Assembly (NCBI RefSeq): GCF_009674685.1 | Contig: NZ_WKJI01000003.1 | Coordinates: 372,001-436,000 of the forward strand | From: Pedobacter puniceum | GTDB taxonomy: Bacteria > Bacteroidota > Bacteroidia > Sphingobacteriales > Sphingobacteriaceae | Length of the DNA: 64,000 bases | Direction of reading: 5' to 3' | Shown: positions 44,743 to 53,231 of the stretch, in pieces | Layout of the letters: each line of letters begins with the position of its first letter | How positions within the stretch are numbered: position 1 is the stretch's first letter | Translations under genes and position numbers: made by a program | The notes under the pieces: generated by a model | What the model saw: the letters and a program-made list of their open reading frames with translations, nothing else | Database searches by the model: none | What the model was told of the DNA's origin: nothing

Positions 44743-46908
44743 CTACTTTTTGATGAATTTTTGAGAGAGGGATTCTTTACCCTTATAAACAACTAGGGTA
44801 TAAATGCCGGTATTTAATTCGCTAATATTAATATTGCTAATTAATTCGTTTGCTGATACAGATTTGTTATAAACCATTTTGCCATCTAAAGCATAAATAG
44901 CAACAGAAGCAGCTGTGTTTCCTTCTGGAATGCTTACGGTTAAGTTATCTTCTGCTGGGTTAGGATAAACAGTTAATAAGCTGCTATTTTTCTCAACCGC
45001 GATTACATTACTAAACTGAAACTTACCATCTTGGTCTACTTGTCTTAGTTTATAATATAAAACACCACTTTTTTGAGTGTTTACCTCAAAGTTGTAATTG
45101 TGTATACCTGCAGTATTTTTAGCAACTACAGTACCTACGATACTAAAGTTTTTGCCATCTGTACTTTCTTGTATTTCAAAGTTTTTGGTGTTTACTTCGC
45201 TAGTGGTAATCCATTTTAATTCTACTTGTTTGTTAAACTCGTTAAGTTTACCAGTAAAAGAAAGTAGGTTTAAAGGTAATACGCTAATATCTTGAGAAAT
45301 GGTATAATTTCCAGTCAGGTCTATAACGCCTACAGGTGAAGTTGTTGGAGCTAAGGTTACTAAATATGGGTCTGCAGCAACTGGCGTAGTAGCATTCTGG
45401 TTTTGGCTAACTGAAGCTGTTCCAGTACCAGTTACAGTAGATGTAGTAACATTAGCATCAGTAGCCCAAGTGCCAGAAGTAAATTTTTGTAAAGCTAAAG
45501 TTTGCGTTCTGTTAAAACTACTACCTTCGTCGTTAGCAGTCCATCCTAACCTTAATAAACCAATTACTGATGTAGGGTTAGCAGCTTCTATCGTAAATCT
45601 GTTCTTTAATGTATGCGCATTTGTAATAGGCGAGGTAAAAGTTGTGAAACCAGTGAAATTATCAACTACTCCTACAGTAAAGTCACCTGTTGTGCCTGTA
45701 TTTCTAATAATCACAGGACTATAACCTGTTGGAGTACCAATAGGGAAAACCCAATCACTTGTACCACTTGTTAAGCTTCTTTTTAGTTTTCCGGTTCTGT
45801 TTGGACCAGAAATATTGAAATAAGCACCTGTTAAAGCTAGTGCATTAGCTCCAAACCCAACATTGGTGATTTTTGTAGCATCTACAACTCCACCATCTAA
45901 TATATTTAAAGAAACTCTACTAAAGTTAGTGCCAGTGTCATTATTTCTAGTTGAAAATCCACCGCTACCCATAATATAGGTTCCTGATACATTTAAAGTA
46001 ACAGTATTTATAGTATTCGTTGCTAGATTTATATTGTCACTTTGTGGAAATGGTATAAAACCTTGTGTAGCTGTGCCTCTTGAAAGGTCTAACGTACCAT
46101 TTATATTGTATGTGTAAGAACCACCAGCAAGAAGTGTATTACCACTTGTATTGAATGAAGACCCTGAGCCATTATTTGCTATCCTAATGGTAGAATTAAT
46201 GTTCATGATATAATTTTCATTAATAGATTGACCATTAGAAGCATTTACAGGTTGTAAACGATTTAAAGTTAATGTTCTAGCTCCATTTGAAGTTAGACCT
46301 ACCAAAACAATAGGTTTATTTAAGTTAAGGGTCATAGTTTTGGTGTTAGCAGTACCAGCCCCAACCGCAGAAATAGCAGCAACTTTAGTACTTCCTGTAC
46401 CAGAAAAAGTAAATGTAGAAACTGCTGGAAACCCTGTGCCATAAGTGTTATTTATTTGTACATCTAATAAATCTGCATTAGTTAATGCAACATCAACACT
46501 TGTACCTGAACCAATAGTTCCATTATTAATTAAAAAAGATTCTGTAACGCCATTTGGTAATGATCTGCCGATAGTTAAAACATTGTATGTAGTATTCCCA
46601 TTTCTTAAAGTCCCACCTGCGTTAACATAAAGATTTTCACAAGAAGCAGCTGCGGTTATGTCAACTGTAGTACCACTACTTATGAAAACATTACTCCCAA
46701 AACCAGGAGTAGAAGTAGCAGGATTTGCTCCGCCTTCAATTCTCCATGTACTAGCAGTACTCCAAGAACCATTAGTAATAGAAACAAAATCCCCTGTTGC
46801 GGGCGTAGGTATAGTCTGCCCTAAAGCAGTAAAACTAATGCTCATCATGAGCAGCATAGCCATGAAGTTTAACTTCATGAATTTTAATTTACGAGTAGAA
46901 ATTTTCAT
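44743..46908 (-). CDS. T9SS cargo protein, beta-rich repeats, long paralogue of 13303-14286
   Basis: A 721-residue secreted protein. The start at 46908 (or MKLNFM, 10 codons later) leads a signal peptide ending TALGQ. Residues about 35-380 are N/T/S/G-rich beta repeats homologous to the 13303-14286 protein (GGSYTYNINGTLDLS, SLNILDGGVVDATK). Residues about 380-530 form further beta domains, then a fibronectin-like segment (LNLLSFTGKLNEFNKQVELKWIT, residues about 545-640). The last ~77 residues form a type A T9SS sorting domain (LLTVYPNPAEDNL, GIYTLVVYKGKESLSQKFIKK). It is exported through T9SS to the cell surface or medium. Function unknown; regulon operator upstream at 47002-47046. Confidence 0.78.
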   Translation of the reverse strand: MKISTRKLKFMKLNFMAMLLMMSISFTALGQTIPTPATGDFVSITNGSWSTASTWRIEGGANPATSTPGFGSNVFISSGTTVDITAAASCENLYVNAGGTLRNGNTTYNVLTIGRSLPNGVTESFLINNGTIGSGTSVDVALTNADLLDVQINNTYGTGFPAVSTFTFSGTGSTKVAAISAVGAGTANTKTMTLNLNKPIVLVGLTSNGARTLTLNRLQPVNASNGQSINENYIMNINSTIRIANNGSGSSFNTSGNTLLAGGSYTYNINGTLDLSRGTATQGFIPFPQSDNINLATNTINTVTLNVSGTYIMGSGGFSTRNNDTGTNFSRVSLNILDGGVVDATKITNVGFGANALALTGAYFNISGPNRTGKLKRSLTSGTSDWVFPIGTPTGYSPVIIRNTGTTGDFTVGVVDNFTGFTTFTSPITNAHTLKNRFTIEAANPTSVIGLLRLGWTANDEGSSFNRTQTLALQKFTSGTWATDANVTTSTVTGTGTASVSQNQNATTPVAADPYLVTLAPTTSPVGVIDLTGNYTISQDISVLPLNLLSFTGKLNEFNKQVELKWITTSEVNTKNFEIQESTDGKNFSIVGTVVAKNTAGIHNYNFEVNTQKSGVLYYKLRQVDQDGKFQFSNVIAVEKNSSLLTVYPNPAEDNLTVSIPEGNTAASVAIYALDGKMVYNKSVSANELISNINISELNTGIYTLVVYKGKESLSQKFIKK

Positions 46909-47001
46909 AATTGGTTATTTAAAATGATTAAAAATCTGGTTAATACTTTTGCTGAATAAAATTTTCTGAAAAAGACTTTTGCTTTGTTTAATTGGTTATT
47001 G

Positions 47002-47046
47002 TAAAGGTAGGATGAGAATTATTTTTCGTATTTGCCAGATGTTGCA
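47002..47046 (-). promoter_or_regulatory. Predicted HTCS operator and promoter (for 46908)
   Basis: Minus strand: proximal half-site TGCAACAT (47046-47039), -7 box TACCTTTA (47009-47002) exactly 37 bp on. The expected distal half-site (47067-47060) is not recognisable (3 of 8). The leader is 93 bases. Confidence 0.55.
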
Positions 47047-47123
47047 TCTACTTGTTTCAACTCGTCAAAACAAGCTGTTTAAATCTTTTTGATTTATTTC
47101 TGCCTTTTTTAATCTAACATAAT

Positions 47124-47189
47124 TGCAACTTTTGAATAATCAATTGCAACATGTAAGCATTTGGTCTATAGCAGCTTCAATTACCTTAG
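47124..47189 (+). promoter_or_regulatory. Predicted HTCS operator and promoter (for 47208)
   Basis: Distal half-site TGCAACTT (47124-47131) and proximal TGCAACAT (47145-47152), 21 bp apart; -7 box TACCTTAG (47182-47189), 37 bp from the proximal start. The ATG is only 18 bases after the box. Divergent from the 47002-47046 promoter. Confidence 0.7.
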
Positions 47190-47207
47190 CTTAACCAAAT
47201 AAACCAC

Positions 47208-50200
47208 ATGATACTTCATTTTAAAAACTTCAGAAAATTTACCAAATGCGCTCTTCTAGCTGTTGTATTGGCAAATGCTTTAAACGTTAAAGCGCAAACA
47301 AACTTGTTAACTAATGCAGGTTTTGAAATTTCACCAACGGGTACTCCTACCTTTTTAAATACATCAAATGCTGGTAGTGCAACAGGTCGTCCAAATGAAT
47401 GGCAGCTCATCATCTCTGGTAGTAATTGTTCTGGTAGTCCATGTGCCTTAGGTACTGCAGCCATAGTAAATAATACTGCTAATTCTGGGGCTAAATCTTT
47501 ATTTCTACAAATAGATAAACAAACCAATAGAAATGATATCAGATTGTTGCAATCCTTCGGAAATACAACTCCTGTGCCTGCAGGAAATTATGTGGTTAGT
47601 TTCTACATGAAATCAGATCAGGTATATCCGGTAACGGTAAATATTTTTAAATCTACAGAGAGTATTACTTCTAACGGAGATGGCTCTGGTACAGTAGCTA
47701 CACCTTTACAAGTGTTCACCCCTACTAGCGCATGGCGTAGGTATAAAATGTATGTAGATATTTCAACTTGGACAGCTATAGAGCGTACCAATATGCGTAT
47801 ATCTATTCGTCCTAATACATCAACAGCACTTCCTACAGGTCCATATCCTAAGAATATTTGGTTTGATGATATTTCTATTGTGCCGCTTACTGCAACAGCC
47901 GAATTAAAAGACATAGCCGTTGATGTTGCCGAAGAGAGAAGACAGCTTGCACAAAATGCAGGCTATGATGCCGAAGCCAATACTTTAGCTTTAGAAATTG
48001 AAGCTTTAAGAGAAGCAACGCCAGGTACTCCTTTAGTCCCTCAAAAGGCTGTGGGCTTTAATCCGCCACCCTTGCATACTACAGAAGCTACAAATCCATT
48101 TATTGCTAGCTTAAACGCTTGGGCTTCATCTTTTTTAGCAAGTAGCTTTCCTGCTTTTGCAAAAGCAACTCCTGGTAATTTTGTTTTTCCACAACAGTAC
48201 AATTCTCGTCTTTTAGGAGAAAATATCGAGAAGATGTATTGGCTTCTTGTTTCTCCACAAAGTAATTATCGGAATCATCCTGAGCTTTTTAGACGTTTTT
48301 TAATGAGCTTATACGCTACTTCTGATGATTACTTAATCAATGGTTCTGATAGTAATGGCGTACCAGGTACAACAGCAAATGCTTTAAACGATTGGTTTGC
48401 AGCCCCACTAGTTACTTATGGTTGGTATATGTCTGAGTTTTCATTCTCTGATTACATCCCTAATAGTTTGAAACAAAAAATGCGTGGTGCAGCTGATGAA
48501 ATGGGCCGACAATTCTTCAATAGGTCTAATGTCATCTTCAGCCAAACAGAATTATTAAAAGGTATATACACCAATCGTGATATATCCTATGCAGAAGTAT
48601 TAATTCATGCTGGTTTATATAGAAACAATAATAGTTGGATAGATAGAGCTAAAGTATTGGTAGATTCTTTATATCAATATGGTTTATATCCTGATGGGGC
48701 TTATAGTTATATCAAAAAACAAAATGAGGTAGCTAATTATCATGGAGGTACAACAGCCTCTTTGGCTAAGATTTGGGCTATGATAGAGTATCAGCCTGCT
48801 TGGGATATCATTTCCAAATCAGCTAATTATGAAATTTTAGACATAGAACCTTTAGAAGTGCCAGAATATTATACAGCAGGAGCTTGGAAAACCATGTGGA
48901 ATGGTGCAACGCATCTGTTTTCTAGGTCTGCTTCACTAGCTCCAATTTTATATATCACAGAAAATCCATATCTGAAAACTGTTTATGATAAATATCATCA
49001 GGTTTATGGTTTTGATAGCGATCCACTTTCTGTCACTTTTCATAAGGCTAATCTGTCATCTTCACCAGTACCTGATAATTTTTTTGTTTACAACAGGAAT
49101 ATCCAAGGCCCCAAAGCAAGGTATGGTCGTTTCTCTTATGCAGCATCTGGCAGAAATGTCTCAGGAAATGAAGATTTTCCGGGTGCGCAAACCATTGTTG
49201 GTGCTATGACCACTCAGCCGGGAAGATTTACTGGGCAAGATGAAATGGATGCCGCTTTAATGGCTGTACATGCTAAAGTTCATGTTAGAAACTTTGCCAC
49301 AAGTACAGCAACAACAGAATGGACAGATTGGGGCTACATGAGTACCAAAATGAACGCCAAAAGTAACGTAGCTAAAACTGCTGCTACTATTTCTACACCT
49401 TCTATTTTGCAGTATCAAACATCTGGTCCAAGAGCTTTTGATACCAATTGGGCATCTTACCAACAATGGATGATGTTACCCGACAGGATGGTTGGCTTAG
49501 TAGAAGTTTATCCTAAAGATAATGTAGCTACTCAAGCAGGCAGTATTGATGGTCGTATTAGGTTTACTTATGGTAGGTTTGGCTTATTAAACCCCAAAGT
49601 TTTTACCATAGATGAGCCTGGTAAAAGATATACTTATGGCGGCTTAAAAGCAATTATACATCAACATGATTTTACTTCAGTAGATACTGCCACAGCAGGT
49701 ACTTTACGAGATTTTGTTAGGCTCGCCTCAGAAATAAGATTAAGATTTAACTTATCTTCAGGAACAACTCCATTCTTATATCCGGCAAATACCAGAAAGT
49801 TTTTTATCACAGAGATCAGAAGAGCTAACGCAACCGGGGAAGCTTCGGTGAGCCGCCTTACAGTGAATGGTGTTAAAGGTCTGGTTGTGAGGTTAAACGG
49901 AGCAGTTTATGCATCATTTAGAAATGATAATAATACGAATGTAACGCTAAATCTAGACACTTTAATGCCTGCAGGTAACCAGCATGAGATTCATTTTACT
50001 CGTGGAGATAACTTTGTTCCTGCACCACAAACGCTTACAAATCGTTCATACAGTATCGCAGCAAACGAGCAAATTTTATTCATATCATCTAACGATAGTT
50101 CTATTTTAGGTAGTCCATGGTTAAATTTTAACCAAACTTTGTCTAATAGTGGTATTTATACTTTGCCCGTAAGTTTGCTTTCTTTTAATGGGCTTAATCA

Positions 50201-50711
50201 AAATAATGAAGTTAAATTGACTTGGTCTACAGCTACAGAAACAAATAATCAGAAATTTCATATTTACAGGTCTAATGATGGTAAGAACTTCCATTTATTG
50301 AAAACCGTAAGCGGAATAGGTAATTCTTCATCAATCCAAAATTATAATTTAACAGATGCTAAGCCTTTAAGCGGCACAAATTATTATAAACTGGTTCAGG
50401 TAGATTTTGATGGGAAATCTACCGAACTAAAAATCATTGCCGTAAATACAGCTATCTCCAATCAGCAAGAACTAGATATTATTGTTTTACCTACAGAATT
50501 TAAGCTTTCAGCGTTTACGGCTAAAGAAGAAAAAGCTAAGCTTTATGTTTATGATATAGCTGGTAGATGCGTACAAACATCAATATTAAGTTTTGCAAAA
50601 GGAGAAAACCATGTTTTCTTAAGTAAAGTACCTTTAGTAAAAGGCGTTTATATTGTGAAGCTAGAGGTGGGCACTAAGCAGGTACATAAGAAATTTATTC
50701 ATGCTGAATAA
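47208..50711 (+). CDS. T9SS-secreted multidomain protein, putative polysaccharide lyase (toroid plus beta-sandwich)
   Basis: An 1167-residue protein: signal peptide ending VKAQ; jelly-roll CBM-like domain (about 30-225, starting TNLLTNAGFEIS); a helical region (about 230-590) with YLINGSDSNGVPGTTANALNDW and the Tyr/His segment NEVANYHGGTTASLAKIW; a large beta-sandwich region (about 600-960); a fibronectin-like segment (LPVSLLSFNGLNQNNEVKLTW); and a T9SS tail over the last ~85 residues (LYVYDIAGR, GVYIVKLEVGTKQVHKKF). The toroid/sandwich order recalls PL8-type or other large lyases with Asn/His/Tyr chemistry, but I cannot name the family. It is behind its own strong regulon operator and is probably the secreted endo-acting enzyme that begins degradation. 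Confidence 0.6.
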   Translation: MILHFKNFRKFTKCALLAVVLANALNVKAQTNLLTNAGFEISPTGTPTFLNTSNAGSATGRPNEWQLIISGSNCSGSPCALGTAAIVNNTANSGAKSLFLQIDKQTNRNDIRLLQSFGNTTPVPAGNYVVSFYMKSDQVYPVTVNIFKSTESITSNGDGSGTVATPLQVFTPTSAWRRYKMYVDISTWTAIERTNMRISIRPNTSTALPTGPYPKNIWFDDISIVPLTATAELKDIAVDVAEERRQLAQNAGYDAEANTLALEIEALREATPGTPLVPQKAVGFNPPPLHTTEATNPFIASLNAWASSFLASSFPAFAKATPGNFVFPQQYNSRLLGENIEKMYWLLVSPQSNYRNHPELFRRFLMSLYATSDDYLINGSDSNGVPGTTANALNDWFAAPLVTYGWYMSEFSFSDYIPNSLKQKMRGAADEMGRQFFNRSNVIFSQTELLKGIYTNRDISYAEVLIHAGLYRNNNSWIDRAKVLVDSLYQYGLYPDGAYSYIKKQNEVANYHGGTTASLAKIWAMIEYQPAWDIISKSANYEILDIEPLEVPEYYTAGAWKTMWNGATHLFSRSASLAPILYITENPYLKTVYDKYHQVYGFDSDPLSVTFHKANLSSSPVPDNFFVYNRNIQGPKARYGRFSYAASGRNVSGNEDFPGAQTIVGAMTTQPGRFTGQDEMDAALMAVHAKVHVRNFATSTATTEWTDWGYMSTKMNAKSNVAKTAATISTPSILQYQTSGPRAFDTNWASYQQWMMLPDRMVGLVEVYPKDNVATQAGSIDGRIRFTYGRFGLLNPKVFTIDEPGKRYTYGGLKAIIHQHDFTSVDTATAGTLRDFVRLASEIRLRFNLSSGTTPFLYPANTRKFFITEIRRANATGEASVSRLTVNGVKGLVVRLNGAVYASFRNDNNTNVTLNLDTLMPAGNQHEIHFTRGDNFVPAPQTLTNRSYSIAANEQILFISSNDSSILGSPWLNFNQTLSNSGIYTLPVSLLSFNGLNQNNEVKLTWSTATETNNQKFHIYRSNDGKNFHLLKTVSGIGNSSSIQNYNLTDAKPLSGTNYYKLVQVDFDGKSTELKIIAVNTAISNQQELDIIVLPTEFKLSAFTAKEEKAKLYVYDIAGRCVQTSILSFAKGENHVFLSKVPLVKGVYIVKLEVGTKQVHKKFIHAE

Positions 50712-50725
50712 TCTTTTTAAAACCT

Positions 50726-50733
50726 TAATTTTG
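50726..50733 (+). promoter_or_regulatory. Promoter -7 element for the methyltransferase gene
   Basis: TAATTTTG matches TAnnTTTG exactly and sits 21 bases before the TTG start at 50755, supporting a short leader and that start. Confidence 0.5.
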
Positions 50734-50754
50734 CCAGCTTAAATAGCATAAGTT

Positions 50755-52152
50755 TTGGGCGAGCAAAAGATATTTGAGCAATTAGAAGTTTTTGATATTG
50801 CAGAAGAAGGCAAAGGTGTGGCAAGACATCAAGATTTGGTAGTTTTTATAGAAAAAGCTATCCCTGGTGATGTGGTAGATGCAGCGGTATATAAAAAGAA
50901 GAAAAAATTTGCAGAGGCAAAGGTGCATACCTTACGCCAACCATCGGCAGATAGAGTAGAACCTTTTTGTATACATTTTGGTACTTGCGGAGGCTGTAAA
51001 TGGCAGCATATGGATTATAGGGCACAGCTAAAATACAAGCAAAAATCTGTTACTGATGCTTTGCAAAGGCTTGCAGGTTTAGATGTTGCACATACCGAGC
51101 CCATTTTGGCATCAGCAGAAACTACATATTACCGTAATAAATTAGAATATACATTTTCTAATAAAAGATGGTTAACCCAAGAGGATGTTGCCTCTGGCGA
51201 AGCTATGGAAATGAATGCCTTAGGTTTTCATGTACCTCTTCGTTTTGATAAGATTTTAGATGTTCAGCATTGCTGGCTTCAGGCTTCTCCTTCTAATGAA
51301 ATTAGAAACAGCATCCGCGATTTTGCTTTAGCTAATCAAATTTCTTTTTACGATTTAAGAGCTCATGAAGGTGCGTTAAGAAATTTAATCATCAGAACTT
51401 CTTCTACAGGAGAACTGATGATTGTGGTGGTTTTTGCTTATCCGGAAGAAGGGCAAGTAGAGCTTTTGATGGATTTTGTGAAAGCTAGTTTTCCTCAGGT
51501 AAATTCGCTTATGTACATCATCAACCAAAAGAAAAACGACACCATTTTTGATCAAGATATTTTATTATACCACGGGCAGCCTTTTATTTATGAAGAAATG
51601 GAGGGCTTGAAGTTTAGAATCGGACCTAAATCATTCTACCAAACTAATTCCTTACAAGCTTATGAGTTGTATAAAATCACTCGTGATTTTGCAGGTTTAA
51701 CAGGTAAAGAATTGGTTTACGATTTATACACTGGTACAGGTACTATAGCCAACTTTGTAGCAAAAAATGCTAAAGAGGTTGTTGGTGTAGAATATGTGCC
51801 AACGGCCATAGAAGATGCAAAGGTAAACTCACAAATCAATAGTATAAATAATACTAAGTTTTATGCTGGCGATATGAAGGACGTTTTAAATGCCGATTTT
51901 ATAGCCCAACATGGCAAACCCGATGTAGTGATTACAGACCCTCCAAGGGCGGGTATGCACCCTGATGTTGTAGAACGTTTAATGGAGATGGAGGCAGGTA
52001 AAATTGTTTATGTAAGCTGCAATGCGGCTACACAGGCTAGAGATTTGGTGCGTTTGAAAGAGAAATATGAAGTGAGCAGAATTAAACCTGTTGATATGTT
52101 CCCCCAAACACAACATGTAGAAAATGTGGTTTTATTAGAATTGAAGAAATGA
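50755..52152 (+). CDS. rlmD: 23S rRNA (uracil-5-)-methyltransferase, RlmD/RumA type
   Basis: 465 residues from a TTG start. An N-terminal TRAM-like domain (about 1-60) is followed by a [4Fe-4S] cluster set (C72, C78, C81 and C173), the SAM-binding motif DLYTGTGTIANF from D323, the DPPRAGMH motif from D395 and the catalytic nucleophile C422 (VSCNAAT). It methylates C5 of a uridine in 23S rRNA (U1939 in E. coli for RlmD); the paralogue RlmCD-type target cannot be excluded. Its stop overlaps the next gene's ATG by 4 bases. Confidence 0.9.
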   Translation: MGEQKIFEQLEVFDIAEEGKGVARHQDLVVFIEKAIPGDVVDAAVYKKKKKFAEAKVHTLRQPSADRVEPFCIHFGTCGGCKWQHMDYRAQLKYKQKSVTDALQRLAGLDVAHTEPILASAETTYYRNKLEYTFSNKRWLTQEDVASGEAMEMNALGFHVPLRFDKILDVQHCWLQASPSNEIRNSIRDFALANQISFYDLRAHEGALRNLIIRTSSTGELMIVVVFAYPEEGQVELLMDFVKASFPQVNSLMYIINQKKNDTIFDQDILLYHGQPFIYEEMEGLKFRIGPKSFYQTNSLQAYELYKITRDFAGLTGKELVYDLYTGTGTIANFVAKNAKEVVGVEYVPTAIEDAKVNSQINSINNTKFYAGDMKDVLNADFIAQHGKPDVVITDPPRAGMHPDVVERLMEMEAGKIVYVSCNAATQARDLVRLKEKYEVSRIKPVDMFPQTQHVENVVLLELKK

Positions 52153-52541
52153 ATCAAGAAGATTTATTAGGTAACCTTGCCGGAGGAGAAGCTCAAAAAC
52201 CTCAAGAAAGTCCTTTGGTATCTTTAAAAAAAGATTTATCAAATTATAAAGATGCCATTAAAGAGGTGGCCATAGAAATTATGGTAGAAGGTTTATCGGC
52301 TCATCCTATATTTATTGCTCACCAACATGAAGTTAATATTGGTGAAATTATTTTAGATAGGGCAGAATTAGCTACAGATTGGACTATACAGGCATCCACC
52401 TTAGAGGAATTTATAGAAAGAGGCATTATTCAGGAAAATAAGAAAGATGCTTTTTTAAGTAGCTATAAAAATGCAGATGACTATGCCTGTGTCTTTGTTG
52501 TGGTGCCAGAAGGAGCAAATTTTGTTTATTATCCTTATTAA
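52149..52541 (+). CDS. Conserved hypothetical protein, co-translated with RlmD
   Basis: A 130-residue cytoplasmic protein without signal or membrane segments. An acidic, partly disordered start (about 1-30) is followed by a compact alpha/beta part with EVAIEIMVEGLSAHPIFIAHQHEVNIGE and FVVVPEGANFVYYPY. I recognise it only as resembling uncharacterised Bacteroidota proteins. It overlaps the rlmD stop by 4 bases and ends just before a terminator, so it is made together with RlmD, but no functional link is shown. Confidence 0.75.
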   Translation: MNQEDLLGNLAGGEAQKPQESPLVSLKKDLSNYKDAIKEVAIEIMVEGLSAHPIFIAHQHEVNIGEIILDRAELATDWTIQASTLEEFIERGIIQENKKDAFLSSYKNADDYACVFVVVPEGANFVYYPY

Positions 52542-52546
52542 AAGAA

Positions 52547-52574
52547 AAAGGCCTGCAAAAATACAGGCCTTTAA
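52547..52574 (+). terminator. Terminator after the rlmD operon
   Basis: AAAGGCCTG pairs with CAGGCCTTT around an 8-base A-rich loop; only a short T stretch follows. Confidence 0.7.
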
Positions 52575-52721
52575 CATTAACACACACTAACTAATTTATT
52601 TAGACAAATTTGTAAACCATTTAAAACTTAGACGCTACTGTAGCATCATTAGTTACATTAATTTTTAAAAAAGATTACAGGTTTAAACAGAATTAATTAA
52701 TTTGAGCCAAAAATAGCAGCT

Positions 52722-53231
52722 ATGCCAACCAAAAGAGTACTTATTCTTAACCATACGCAAATACAGCAAAAAATAAACCGTATCGCCTACCAAATTCTGG
52801 AAGATAATATAGATGAGCAAGAAGTTATTCTTGCCGGGGTGGTTTCTAGAGGTTATAGGCTTGCTTTAAGGCTAGAAAAAGTACTAAAACAGATAGCGCA
52901 TTTTAAAATTACTTTAGCAGAGATTGAGCTAAATAAAGACAGCTCTAAACTAGAGTCATCCATTAATATTCCTATAGAGGCATGCCAAAATAAAGTTATT
53001 ATCTTGGTTGATGATGTCTTAAACAGCGGCAGAACCATTGCTTATGGTTTAGGCGTTTTCTTAAACATTCCCTTAAAAAAATTGAGATCTGTGGTTTTAA
53101 TAGATAGAAGTCATAAGCTATTTCCGGTAGCTACAGATTTTGTTGGTCTACAACTTTCTACCGTATTAAAAGAACATGTAGAAGTAGTTTTAGACGAGAA
53201 TAATGAACCTGATGGGGTATATCTAACCTAA
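52722..53231 (+). CDS. PyrR-like phosphoribosyltransferase
   Basis: A 169-residue type I PRTase. The PRPP-binding motif VILVDDVLNSGRT has D97/D98; the pyrophosphate loop is AGVVSRGYRLA (about 40-50). The fold and the C-terminal EHVEVVLDENNEPDGVYL tail resemble PyrR, the uracil PRTase/pyrimidine regulator, but no pyrimidine gene is adjacent, and the PyrR RNA-binding surface cannot be judged. It starts 18 bases after a near-consensus -7 element (TTAATTTG, 52697-52704). Its stop overlaps the convergent DUF421 gene by 4 bases. Confidence 0.8.
   Translation: MPTKRVLILNHTQIQQKINRIAYQILEDNIDEQEVILAGVVSRGYRLALRLEKVLKQIAHFKITLAEIELNKDSSKLESSINIPIEACQNKVIILVDDVLNSGRTIAYGLGVFLNIPLKKLRSVVLIDRSHKLFPVATDFVGLQLSTVLKEHVEVVLDENNEPDGVYLT

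Noticed and set aside
45470-45724. Plus-strand open frame of 84 codons opposite the T9SS protein gene (also 46658-46927, 45098-45295 and 46445-46630)
   Set aside because: These are antisense shadows of a repeat-rich coding sequence; the minus-strand gene has a signal peptide, a T9SS tail and a promoter.
12014-50711. Heparin or another glycosaminoglycan as the target, because of the heparinase II/III domains
   Set aside because: There is no sulfatase or GH88 in the locus, and heparinase II/III domains occur in lyases for many uronic acid polymers.
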